DNA of 64,000 bases from assembly GCA_004293815.1 (NCBI GenBank), contig RDZD01000018.1, positions 1-64,000 on the forward strand. The letters run 5' to 3'. A program made the translations under genes and the position numbers. Positions within the stretch are counted from its first letter, which is position 1. Every line of letters starts with the position of its first letter. The stretch comes from Cytophagales bacterium (GTDB taxonomy: Bacteria; Bacteroidota; Bacteroidia; Cytophagales; Bernardetiaceae). Below the pieces are notes generated by a model. The model had not been told where the DNA came from, did not search any database, and saw nothing but the letters and a program-made list of their open reading frames with translations. This document shows positions 18,201 to 26,110 of this stretch, piece after piece.

Positions 18201-18435
18201 AAACGGTGATGGCTACAACGATGTACTTATCATTGAAAATATAGAACTTTACCCCAAAAATAAACTCACTATTTATAACCGAATCGGTGAAAAGTTGGGC
18301 GAGTTGCAAGACTATCAAAACAGTTTTGATGGGAGCATAAACGGCAAAAATCTACCGCACGGTGAGTATCTTTACACGCTCAGTTTTGAGGTGAGCAAAC
18401 AGGTAAAGCGCGGCATGTTTAATATTTTAAGGTAA
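15277..18435 (+). CDS. Type IX secreted protein with nine Ig-like repeats and type B sorting domain
   Basis: A 1052-residue surface or secreted protein. Residues 1-23 are a signal peptide. The body holds nine tandem repeats of ~90-105 residues, each with [Y/F]-x-W-Q followed by a Trp about ten residues on, then RRIV, a Cys, and D-T-S (for example YKWQRSNDGVLWTDVG). The last ~85 residues are the gliding-motility-associated type B C-terminal domain: ITPNGDGYNDVL, YNRIGEKL, and a terminal GMFNILR. This domain directs export through the type IX secretion system; the adhesin-like repeats suggest a role in surface contact. Its size and repeat number will vary between strains. A PorT gene for the same secretion system is at 35-36 kb. 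Confidence 0.88.
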   Translation: MKSFSSLLAIFIVFLGHHLCYAQCSISGNTITGATPKACAGTAFLINGSLPVISGGTLSSYVWQRSPDGLLWTAIGSLQNQDAGILTASTKFRRIVNASCGKADTSLVLNVDFIPAPAAGINTISGDTVNCNAAPLPTVNGTLVLGYTYKWQRSNDGVLWTDVGTAQNYLVADTLKGTVRFRRFIVNECGEFVSNILVIRGIAPFGDGNKLIGDSLRICVGSKFSIKAIAPPAIDSYTFKWQTSPDPSAPLWTDVPPAPVGYSMNSIDFPVQNLVGVYYVRRVILGKCVTSFSAPIRVNVFFELIENTLAVPKAEICKGEKNLPINGSVPGPSLALYTYEWQVSPDAEVWSAPLDPPRNTQSISIDAIIDTLYVRRIVVGECKRDTSNVVRLNYIPEIEKNIIRTDTLRETVCNGENGALFILKKLSGGDGNYGFLWQSLRVNESTWKNEAVTENFTPIALSDTTFYRRIVNTLCYADTSNLAVINVAPVFGKNLISVVPIKSESNLLLLTVCKGEPMDSLYGSLPIGKGVFKYQWQKSRTPFIDSTWRNLTEGNAPNYWLGTLNDTTYFRRIVDGGCKPDTGSLLIINVIQPISHNIAYFSLVPEDTAAGVLADTVRSISVCQGQPLPPIFGSLPQNGDGNYLYVWQQQDSLGRWRQVGIEKDLLSYDLLGDTVQFRRIAQSANCFSDTSALLRLQIIKPISGSFIQANQMICKFTRPELFTGNVPLGGDRNYTYQWQVSTDSTRTWVVIDSATGQNYQADSLDSERWFRRVAISSCFADTSNFVFVEVNPVLGGNKIEGTQSFCLNETADTLTGSEPNSGVRPFKYQWQSRLADTLEWKNIDLESKKPFYWPGKVVQNTSYRRIVQDACGFVDTSNVVHITVFPLPTIGVEKAAHTIRIGTSVQLAAFGAESYEWSNGGTLSDSTSATPTARPLETYKYTVRGTDANGCTNENYVLVVVIDDPITVAMNVITPNGDGYNDVLIIENIELYPKNKLTIYNRIGEKLGELQDYQNSFDGSINGKNLPHGEYLYTLSFEVSKQVKRGMFNILR

Positions 18436-18697
18436 GGGCTATTCTCTGAAAACCAACGTTTGTTAGGATGGATATCTTGTAAACTCACTATTGTTCTGGT
18501 TTATGAGGAATAGACTATTGGTTCTCTGACTATTACAAGAAAGATTGATATTCAAACCAACGGCGGATGACTTGCCTGCAAGCGCAAAACTCACACAAAT
18601 TTTAAACAAGCAGAATCATTTTTGGAGTGGATAGTGCAAAGACAAAGTTTGCTTCGGATTGCGCTGGTCAGATATGAGCTGCAAACATGACGCATAA

Positions 18698-18733
18698 AAA
18701 AAAGCAAGCACACAAACGTGTACTTGCTTTTTT
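18698..18733. terminator. Bidirectional terminator between convergent genes
   Basis: AAAAAAGCAAG (18698-18708) pairs with CTTGCTTTTTT (18723-18733), and an inner ACAC/GTGT extends the stem to a four-base loop. The A- and T-tracts on the two sides let it serve both the T9SS cargo gene (plus) and the coiled-coil membrane gene (minus). Confidence 0.85.
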
Positions 18734-18749
18734 TACGAATCAAAAGAAA

Positions 18750-19799
18750 TTATCTGATTCTAAACTTGTAATCAGCGATGATAGGCTTCTCGCGGTAAGT
18801 CAAAACAAGTGCGTAGTTACCGTCAGCAAGCTTTTTGTCAAGCTTCATTTTGTATTTTGCGCTGTTGTTTTTCTCTACACGAATAGCTTGCTTGATGATT
18901 TGGAATGGTTTGTTGTCTTTCATCAAAGTCAAGTAAACCAATCTAGAATCGTCTGTTTCATCAAAAAGAGACTCGCCTACTTCAAAAGTAATGTCTATCT
19001 CTTTGCTGATTTGGTTTTTATGCTTTCCTTTATCGTCAAGCAACACTTCGCGATCCTTAAACTCATAAGTAGCTTTAAAGTTGTAAGCTCTTGCGGTGAG
19101 ACCTTTCAAACGCTCCACTTCTTCTTTTTGTTTGCGATACATATCCTCTGTTTGTGTGAGGAGTGTCTTCAAACGGTCGCGGTCACTATTGGCACTGTCT
19201 AAGCTCTGGCGTACAGCTGCCATTTCACCTGTAAGGCGATCCATTTTGATTTTTTGTTCTTTTAAAGCAAGAACCTCTTTTTCAGCACCTTTAAACTTCT
19301 TGATCATGTTAGCAAGCTGACGTGAAAGCGAAGCATTCTTCGATTTCATTTCGTCTAGGAGCTTTTTAATACGCTCAATCTCCTGCTTAAGGTCAGAAAC
19401 TGTGCGCATGGTGTAGTCGTCGCGAAGCATCGTAACGTCTTCTAAGGCCTTAGTGTAAGTGTTTTTCTTACCAGCCAAATCATCAAACTTCTTAATAGCC
19501 GAGCTACCATTGTTGTTGATGAAGTCTTTTTCTTTGCGGATTGCATCCAAGTTCATAGACAAAATCTGACGAACTGAATCGGGGTTGGGATAATAGAGTT
19601 TGGCTTCGTCTATTTTTGCTATCTCGTCCGAATAAGATTTTTCTAGACGTTGATAATCACTAGAAAGCTGTGAAAGAGCTTTGGTGTCTTTGTCTTTCAT
19701 TGTATTTACTGCCCAAACTCCTACAGCAAATAGGACGATAGACAATAAAACGACGACTCCTAAAAACGCCTTTCCTTCTCTGTTTTTTAGAATGCTCAT
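18750..19799 (-). CDS. Membrane-anchored coiled-coil protein
   Basis: From the ATG at 19799 the product is 349 aa. MSILKNREGKAFLGVVVLLS opens an N-terminal transmembrane anchor (residues ~11-32) with no cleavage site. Residues ~45-230 are a long coiled coil rich in Lys, Glu and Leu. The last ~110 residues form a beta-rich domain with TFEVGESLFDETDD and a strand-forming terminal YKFRIR. The bulk is predicted to lie in the periplasm. I know similar proteins in Cytophagales only as hypothetical; no catalytic motif is seen. The alternative upstream start (19859) adds 20 residues and would bury the anchor. Expression ends at the shared terminator at 18.7 kb. Confidence 0.7.
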   Translation of the reverse strand: MSILKNREGKAFLGVVVLLSIVLFAVGVWAVNTMKDKDTKALSQLSSDYQRLEKSYSDEIAKIDEAKLYYPNPDSVRQILSMNLDAIRKEKDFINNNGSSAIKKFDDLAGKKNTYTKALEDVTMLRDDYTMRTVSDLKQEIERIKKLLDEMKSKNASLSRQLANMIKKFKGAEKEVLALKEQKIKMDRLTGEMAAVRQSLDSANSDRDRLKTLLTQTEDMYRKQKEEVERLKGLTARAYNFKATYEFKDREVLLDDKGKHKNQISKEIDITFEVGESLFDETDDSRLVYLTLMKDNKPFQIIKQAIRVEKNNSAKYKMKLDKKLADGNYALVLTYREKPIIADYKFRIR

Positions 19800-20767
19800 A
19801 TTCAATAATGTTGATGTAAGTGAAAGCAATTTGATTTGAGTTGAGGCAAAAATTGACAATTAGTTTTATTTTTCAAATTATTAACACCTTTTTTTTATAT
19901 TTTTCTTTAATTTAAGTGAAAAAAAATCTAAAACCTCCCTTAACTTATTGAAATTTGCTTCTGAATTAATAAAAAAAAATCTGTGTACACCTCTTGGACT
20001 CTCTCATTTAATGGCAATTCTTATTGTCTTTATTTAGGATTAAACTTAATTTCTTAACGATACAATTAGGTTTATAAAACGTCTCTACTTTTCTTTTTTT
20101 ATAAGCATTTTATGTTTTTTTTATCTCGATATAAATTTAAGACTTGCTCTAGCCATAAAAGTGACCATGATTTTATTGAAAACTGTTTATAAATTATTAA
20201 AAATATTTCGTTAGAAAGAGAGTAAAAGGTTTATAAATTGTCAACCAGCTTGGTATTTTATAAAGTAATAGCAATTCATTTCTCAGAGTTATTCTGAGCG
20301 GCTATGCAACGGCTTAAAAAAAGAGTCTATGTTTGATTCAAGTGTTTGTTTATTTTTATGAGTGTTTTTTATAACTCTATGTCTATTCTTGTTAATTGCT
20401 AATCTATTTACAGAAGCGTTTTGCTTTCTCTAAAGTCTTATTATAATAACTCGGAGTTCAATAAAAGCATTACGAATGCAAGTTTAATAGCAAGCATTAT
20501 TGAAAAGCGCGACCAATAGATTTTTTCTATTTTGATGGTGAATTTGCTAAAATGGGGACGGAAATGCTAAATAGAGCATTTAGAATTCTGCTAAGTGTTT
20601 GTACTAAATTTGAATATTTGTACTTTTACCCCACTTCGGTAAACCGTTAGCCGACACCGTAAAAACAAACTCAAAGTTAATTCACAGATAATAAATAGAA
20701 TCATAATCTCATTTTGTGAAAAACCATGTATTAAAGCTAAATTTGCAAAACTGAAACAACAGAAGCT
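19800..20767. other. Long AT-rich intergenic region
   Basis: Nearly 970 bases of strongly AT-rich DNA between the divergent coiled-coil gene and the DUF262 gene. It contains several T- and A-tracts, a small hairpin (CTCAGA/TCTGAG at 20282-20298), and the promoter of the DUF262 gene at its right end. No reading frame, tRNA or insertion-sequence remnant was recognised. Its composition matches the DUF262 gene, so both may have arrived together. Confidence 0.5.
20712..20745 (+). promoter_or_regulatory. Promoter of DUF262 gene
   Basis: TTTTG at 20712-20716, 21 bases, then TAAATTTG at 20738-20745, 22 bases before the ATG. The match to the host's own consensus means the gene can be expressed even if transferred. 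Confidence 0.6.
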
Positions 20768-22462
20768 ATGTCACGATTTATAACTTTGAATACAATAATC
20801 AGTAATGGTAAATCATATCAAGTTCCAATTTACCAAAGAGACTATTCTTGGGATAAAGACGATTGGGAGGATTTATGGAATGATATTGCTGAAATTCCGT
20901 CGGACAAAACGCATTATTTAGGATATTTAGTTTTACAGCCAATCAAAGACGGTGAGGACTCGTTTTGGGTTATTGACGGACAACAAAGGTTAACTACATT
21001 ATCTATATTAGCACTTGCAATTACAGCATTACTTAAAAAATGGGAAGACCAAAATATTGAAGGTGTAGCAAATAAAATTAGGCGAGAAAAACTGACAGAG
21101 AGATATTTAGGCAATTATTTGTTGTCAAAATTTGCCTTAGATCCTAAAATTAAACTAAATAGAAACAATGACGATTATTACAAAAGCTGGTTATTAAATT
21201 TTAGACAGCCTCAGGTTATGTCTAAATTAAAACCCTCTCAGCAATTGTTACAAAGATCATTTAATTATTTTTTGAGTGAACTAGAAAAAAAGTTTGGCGA
21301 AAATAAATCAGGTGCTGATTTAGCTGATTTCCTTGAAAGGACAATTGGCAACGGAATAGTTTTTACACAAATTGTTGTGAATAATGATTTAGATGCATTT
21401 AAAGTTTTTGAAACATTAAATGCTCGAGGAGTAAAATTGTCTACAGCTGATTTGTTAAAAAACTATTTATTCAAATTAACCCATCAGTTAGGAGAATTAG
21501 ACTTAGAGGAAGCAGAAAGAAGATGGCAGAATATCACAAATACAATTCTATCAAATGACTTAACAACTTTTATTAGGCATTTTTGGAATTGTAAATATAA
21601 ATTAGAAAGACAACCAACATTGTTCAAAGCAATAAAAAGAGAAATCAAATCAGCAGAAAATGCATTTGAATTTTTGCACGAACTAGAAGAAGCAAGTAAC
21701 TATTATACTGCATTTAATAAGCCGAATGATGAGTTGTGGGACAAAGAAGAAAAAGCATCTTTAAAGCTAATTAATTTACTAAACGTAAGTACGTGCTATT
21801 CCTTAATGTTAAGCGCATTAAAATATTTACCAAGAGCAGAATTTAAAATTTTGATTAAAGAATTAGGTATCATCATGTTCAGATACAATTTGAGAGACCT
21901 AAACCCAAATGAAGCAGAACGCGTTTTTAGCAAAGTTGCTAATGAGGTGGCGAATAAAAATATCAATAGAGCCAAGGAAGCAATCTTAGGCTTAAAATCT
22001 ATCTATGTTATTGACGAAGATTTTGAGCAAGTATTTTCAACTCTGAGTATAAACACAAGGAGAAGAAAGGATTTAGTAAAGTATATACTTGTGAAATTTG
22101 AAAATCAAATTTCAATCAAAGATTATCAACCTGAGGAAGCTATTGCTACAATTGAGCATATATTACCTGAAAATCCAGGAAGTGTATGGGAGGAAAACTT
22201 CCCTGCCGATATTCAAGGAGATTTTATTTATAGGTTAGGGAATTATAGCTTATTAGAGGCAAGCATTAATAATAAATTAGATAGTAATATGCCTTTTGCA
22301 GATAAATTGATAAAATATAAAACATCAAGCTATAAGTTAAGTAATGAATATTGCAACTATGAAAAATTTACTTCAAAAGAAATTGCACTTAGACAAGATA
22401 AAATGGCGAAAATAGCAAAAGGAATATGGAAAAGTTCTTACATCGTTTCAATCGACTTTTAG
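20768..22462 (+). CDS. DUF262/DUF1524 protein (GmrSD-like nuclease family)
   Basis: A 564-residue fusion of an N-terminal DUF262 (ParB-like NTPase/nickase fold) and a C-terminal DUF1524 (His-Me-finger nuclease). The DUF262 motifs are VPIYQRDYSW (residues 19-28), LGYLVL and DGQQRLTTL (70-78). The DUF1524 motif is IEHILPENPG at about residue 465, with a later YRLGNYSLLE. Fused GmrSD enzymes are known to cut modified phage DNA, and BrxU/SspE-type relatives act in phage defence. No methylase, SspABCD or BREX gene is nearby, so if it defends, it does so alone. Codons are visibly AT-richer than in neighbouring genes, which supports horizontal origin. Confidence 0.88.
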   Translation: MSRFITLNTIISNGKSYQVPIYQRDYSWDKDDWEDLWNDIAEIPSDKTHYLGYLVLQPIKDGEDSFWVIDGQQRLTTLSILALAITALLKKWEDQNIEGVANKIRREKLTERYLGNYLLSKFALDPKIKLNRNNDDYYKSWLLNFRQPQVMSKLKPSQQLLQRSFNYFLSELEKKFGENKSGADLADFLERTIGNGIVFTQIVVNNDLDAFKVFETLNARGVKLSTADLLKNYLFKLTHQLGELDLEEAERRWQNITNTILSNDLTTFIRHFWNCKYKLERQPTLFKAIKREIKSAENAFEFLHELEEASNYYTAFNKPNDELWDKEEKASLKLINLLNVSTCYSLMLSALKYLPRAEFKILIKELGIIMFRYNLRDLNPNEAERVFSKVANEVANKNINRAKEAILGLKSIYVIDEDFEQVFSTLSINTRRRKDLVKYILVKFENQISIKDYQPEEAIATIEHILPENPGSVWEENFPADIQGDFIYRLGNYSLLEASINNKLDSNMPFADKLIKYKTSSYKLSNEYCNYEKFTSKEIALRQDKMAKIAKGIWKSSYIVSIDF

Positions 22463-22581
22463 TTGAATATTGTCCCTAAGCTAATCAAATTTGATGCTGT
22501 ATATAACCAAAATTTAAAGCTCTTGGCTTTATGTTCAAATCGTATTAAAATTCATTATAGTGTCTAGCCATGCAACAATGG

Positions 22582-22607
22582 TTTCAGCTTTCTTACGAAA
22601 GCTGAAA
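22582..22607. terminator. Hairpin in convergent intergenic region
   Basis: A perfect 11-bp stem TTTCAGCTTTC / GAAAGCTGAAA with a four-base TTAC loop, about 120 bases past the DUF262 stop and between it and the convergent acyltransferase gene. It has short T/A flanks, not a long U-tract, so terminator function is likely but not certain. Confidence 0.5.
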
Positions 22608-22745
22608 ATACACTCACTAAACTCTTTATGTATATTGCTGTGCTACTTTTTTAGGAATATTGGCTACTATTTTGTGTTTATATTCAAGGCTTTCAATGAA
22701 GGCCATTGTATCAAATTCTGCATCTGCATGAGTTCTACATCTTTG

Positions 22746-23288
22746 TCAAGCGTATAGGCTGGGATATTTTGGTGTTATCTGCGCATAAAAAGCCTTAATG
22801 GTTTGCATATCAGCCTCTAAGTTGCCCGAAGGTTCTATGATTGGCCCTACGCCTGCTCTTCGGGTTTTGTAGTCTAAATAGCCCAATGCAATAGGCACTT
22901 TGGCTTGCACAGCCACATGATAAAAACCTGACTTCCAACTTTCTACCTTTGAGCGCGTACCTTCAGGAGGAATTAGCATCACCATATCTGATTCTGAGTT
23001 TAGGAGTTCCGCCATTTGCTCTACCAAATTATTTTTTTTGCTTCTGTTCACGGGTAGACCTCCTGTAGCACGCATAATGAGGCCAAGTGGAAAAGAAAAG
23101 AGCTCTTTTTTGGCCAAAAACCTCACTTTGATGCCCAACATATAAAAGGCTGCCATCGTTATGGGATAGTCGTAGTTTGAGGTGTGTGGAGCCGCTATCA
23201 TCACGCAACGGCGAACGTTGGGCGGTAAGCCGCTTTCTACTTTCCAGCCAATAAGCTTGTAGTAAAATCTTGAAATAAGCTGCATCAT
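22746..23288 (-). CDS. 1-acyl-sn-glycerol-3-phosphate acyltransferase-like protein
   Basis: A PlsC-superfamily acyltransferase of 180 aa. The catalytic H-x4-D box is AAPHTSNYDYPI near residue 35, and the second conserved block is IPPEGTRSKVESWKSGFY near residue 106, where Glu-Gly-Thr-Arg binds the phosphate of the acceptor. It would add an acyl chain to a lysophospholipid or a related acceptor at the inner membrane face. It is shorter than classical PlsC (about 240 aa) because it lacks the N-terminal membrane region, matching the small PlsC-like form found in Bacteroidota. It lies 20 bases after the DUF4421 gene and shares its strand, so the two are probably co-transcribed. Confidence 0.85.
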   Translation of the reverse strand: MMQLISRFYYKLIGWKVESGLPPNVRRCVMIAAPHTSNYDYPITMAAFYMLGIKVRFLAKKELFSFPLGLIMRATGGLPVNRSKKNNLVEQMAELLNSESDMVMLIPPEGTRSKVESWKSGFYHVAVQAKVPIALGYLDYKTRRAGVGPIIEPSGNLEADMQTIKAFYAQITPKYPSLYA

Positions 23289-23307
23289 AAACCAATGAGG
23301 TAAAAAC

Positions 23308-24330
23308 TTAATTTGCTAATTGTTTGCTTCTTTTTTGAGGCCGAGTGAATAAACGGTAGCCGAAATCTATAGAAAAATTTCGATATTCCACTTGATTTTT
23401 GTACTGACTTCCATTTAGGAATGTATAATCATTGATGGCAGCCATAACTACAAATATCCGGGAGCCATTGTAGCCCATGGCCAGTCTTAAGTCTAGCATA
23501 GGAGCTACTTTGAAGCCTGTATTATTTTTGACTTGTCCGTCCAAACCAAAAGCCAACACCCCAGCAAGATAAAAGTGTTTGTACACCAAGATCTGTGCGC
23601 GTCCCACGCCAAAACCCATGCCTATGGCATTGGCTCCATTGTCAGGAATATTGATGCCAAGCATTTCTTGCACGCGCTGGGGCACAAAGGTAGAGTCGCT
23701 AGTAATTCTAAAACGATACAGATGCGCCACATTAACCCAACTGCCGCCGCTGCGTGTGTGCAGTTGGTTGCAATTGACAGCAGCTCTGTAAGAGAATTTA
23801 TGAGGTGAGAGCACCAAAAGACCCTTCAACTTGACATATTCTAAGGCTAAGTCAGGACGTAATAAAGGTTTAGGAATAGGGATATTCTGCTTTGGCATTT
23901 CAGCAAAGCCCCTGAAGTGTTTGTAAAAGCCCTCTAAGACAAAATTTCTGCCCAATGCCTGCACGTTGAGATCGGTGTAACGGGTTTTACCAAAAACTTC
24001 TTGTCTTCTATTGGGATCCCCCACTTTGAGCAAAGCGGCGGAGATAGCCATGTTTTTATACAAAAATCCAAGTCCCAGTTGCTGACGGGCATTGGGTTGA
24101 TATTCAAGCCGATAAAGAGAATCTTTGTTAGTGCTTTGCTGAGGGGTCAGTACCAATTGCATGGAAATGTTGCGAAAAGCAGCAAGGCCAGTTACTGCCA
24201 TACGCCTCTCAAAATCAACAATTCTAGCAGGTTTGGGCAAGGAGTCTTTCTTGGAACTCTGCGCGTACAGAGGCTGAAAAAGCCCCCATGCACCAAACCA
24301 AACCAATAACCTAAACCAAACTGAGCTCAT
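23308..24330 (-). CDS. DUF4421 family outer-membrane protein
   Basis: From the ATG at 24330 (MSSVWFRLLVWFGAWGLFQP, then LYAQSS), the product is 340 aa with a clear signal peptide. The mature part has repeated amphipathic strands and the DUF4421 pattern I recall, including an N-terminal R-x-F-x-L-x-P-x-x-x-x-x-x-L-x-Y-x-P-N-x-R-x-x-L-G-x-G core (here ...YRLEYQPNARQQLGLGFLY). The protein is probably an outer-membrane barrel of unknown function. It precedes the acyltransferase gene by 20 bases. The upstream in-frame start at 24393 would put 21 residues before the signal peptide and is less likely. Confidence 0.75.
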   Translation of the reverse strand: MSSVWFRLLVWFGAWGLFQPLYAQSSKKDSLPKPARIVDFERRMAVTGLAAFRNISMQLVLTPQQSTNKDSLYRLEYQPNARQQLGLGFLYKNMAISAALLKVGDPNRRQEVFGKTRYTDLNVQALGRNFVLEGFYKHFRGFAEMPKQNIPIPKPLLRPDLALEYVKLKGLLVLSPHKFSYRAAVNCNQLHTRSGGSWVNVAHLYRFRITSDSTFVPQRVQEMLGINIPDNGANAIGMGFGVGRAQILVYKHFYLAGVLAFGLDGQVKNNTGFKVAPMLDLRLAMGYNGSRIFVVMAAINDYTFLNGSQYKNQVEYRNFSIDFGYRLFTRPQKRSKQLAN

Positions 24331-24431
24331 GGAACGCTTTTCTATAATCCAAAGTATGCTGCTATAAAGCTGATTCAAAATTAAGGCAAGCAATCATTTA
24401 AAAAACACTAGCAAAACTTTTGTAGAATATT

Positions 24432-25571
24432 CTAAGAAAGTCGGTTTCTATAGTCCTGATAGCCAAAACTTTTTACGAGCTGAAAACTGTTGTCTGGTTT
24501 GATGATACCAATAGAGGGCAAGTTGACTCCGTTGAAGGTAGTGGTTTTGACCATTGTGTAATGTATCATGTCTTCAAAAATGATGCGATCGCCCACAGAA
24601 AGTGGCTTTTCAAAGGCATAATCACCCATCTGATCACCCGCCAAACAACTCATACCGCCCATTCGGTACACATACTTGTCTTGAGGTAGTGGGTCTTGGG
24701 CGTTCCTGATGCGAGGTTTATAGGGCATCTCGAGGCAGTCGGGCATGTGAGCCGTAAAAGAGACATTTAAAACAGCTACCTTAACTCCTCGGCTATCTAA
24801 AATATCGAGCACCTCCGCAGCCAAAAAGCCAGTTTGCCAGCCTACAGCCTCACCTGGTTCCAAGTAGATGGCTAAATCATAAGTTTGTCTCAAATGCTTG
24901 ATAAGTCTAATCAAACGCTCTACATCATAATCACTCCGCGTGATGTGGTGTCCACCGCCCATATTCAGCCACTTGGCTTGATGAAGAAGGTGGCCAAACT
25001 TTTGCTCCACATGTGCGAGTGTGCGCTCGAGTGTGTCAGAGTTGTTTTCACAAAGGGTATGAAAATGCAAGCCCTCAATGCCATCAGGCAGTTTTTCGCC
25101 AAATTTATCAGCTGTAATGCCAAGCCTAGTACCTGCGACGCAAGGGTTATAGAGGTCGTTTTCTACCTCAGAATATTCGGGGTTAATGCGGATAGCACAA
25201 GATACTTTTTTGGGGGATACTTGCACCTGAGCCTTGAACTGCTCCCACTGCGTAAGCGTGTTGAAGGTGATATGGTCGCAGCAACGCAAAAGCTCCTGAA
25301 AATCCTGAGGATTATAAGCTGGGGCGCATAGATGCACCTCACCGCCAAACTCTTCCAGCCCCAGAAGTGCCTCATTGAGGGAGCTAGCTGTACTGCCTGG
25401 TAAATACTGCCGAACAATAGGAAAGGTGCTAAACATAGCAAAACCTTTGAGTGCACAAATAATTTGAGCACCACTTTGCTCCTGCACATAGCGCATGAGC
25501 TCTAAGTTCTTAACAAGTTTGCTTTCTTCAAGCACGTAGCATGCAGGCGGAATCTGTTTAAAATCAATCAT
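24432..25571 (-). CDS. nspC: Carboxynorspermidine/carboxyspermidine decarboxylase
   Basis: A PLP-dependent decarboxylase of the alanine-racemase fold that removes CO2 from carboxyspermidine (or carboxynorspermidine), the final step of the alternative spermidine pathway. The ATG at 25571 gives 379 aa, the normal length. Key residues: the PLP lysine in ICALKGFAM (~35), HFHTLCE, the MGGGHH phosphate loop, EPGEA, and the catalytic cysteine in GGMSCLAGDQMG. The usual partner, carboxyspermidine dehydrogenase, is not adjacent. A SpeD-SpeE fusion for the other spermidine route is at 61 kb in this same window. Confidence 0.92.
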   Translation of the reverse strand: MIDFKQIPPACYVLEESKLVKNLELMRYVQEQSGAQIICALKGFAMFSTFPIVRQYLPGSTASSLNEALLGLEEFGGEVHLCAPAYNPQDFQELLRCCDHITFNTLTQWEQFKAQVQVSPKKVSCAIRINPEYSEVENDLYNPCVAGTRLGITADKFGEKLPDGIEGLHFHTLCENNSDTLERTLAHVEQKFGHLLHQAKWLNMGGGHHITRSDYDVERLIRLIKHLRQTYDLAIYLEPGEAVGWQTGFLAAEVLDILDSRGVKVAVLNVSFTAHMPDCLEMPYKPRIRNAQDPLPQDKYVYRMGGMSCLAGDQMGDYAFEKPLSVGDRIIFEDMIHYTMVKTTTFNGVNLPSIGIIKPDNSFQLVKSFGYQDYRNRLS

Positions 25572-26110
25572 TTTGAACAACTGTTTATGTTTTTTTAGCA
25601 AAACTCATAGATTACTTTGGTTGGTACAAAGCTGTGTGCGATTTTAACACAAAGTTCTTGAGCTAGTCATCTTAAAGACATTTTTTTAAGGTCAACAAAA
25701 GTTAGCCTTTTATACTTTTGAGTATTGAATCATAGTTTTTCTAATAGAAATCTAAAGGGCTTGAACTTGCGTTTTGTGGGGCACTGACAAAAACAAATCG
25801 CTCTTGTTGCCATCCTGCAAAGATAGTCAAAAACGGCCATGATAAGGATGAGACTTGAATTTTTTGTACAAAGTATTGTGTAAAATAGTTGTAAGTCTGA
25901 CTTTAAAAGCATCTTGATTCTGAAAAGGCTCTATTTTTTTACTTTAATTCATGGCACAACGACTATCTCTTGACTAGACTGTTACCAATGACAGAAGGTT
26001 CAAAAAAAACAAGGAATCCGTACTGCTTGTTGGTGTAAAAAGCCCGCTTTTACTTATTTTTGTGGCGTGCCAAAAACTTAAGTACCTAGTTCATACAAAA
26101 AAACACAGCT
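25572..26110. other. Intergenic region between divergent nspC and TonB receptor
   Basis: About 540 bases that must hold the promoters of nspC (minus) and the TonB-dependent receptor (plus). I saw no hairpin terminator, RNA gene or repeat. No unambiguous TTG/TAnnTTTG pair was found for either gene; a Fur box was not recognised. Confidence 0.4.

Noticed and set aside
20640-20680. GTTAGCC-containing segment resembling an integron attC core
   Set aside because: It does not fit the GTTRRRY core consensus and no matching opposite core or integrase is present.
24885-25331. Long plus-strand frame opposite nspC
   Set aside because: It is antisense to a fully convincing decarboxylase gene, shows no domain motif or signal peptide, and is rich in residues typical of antisense shadow frames.
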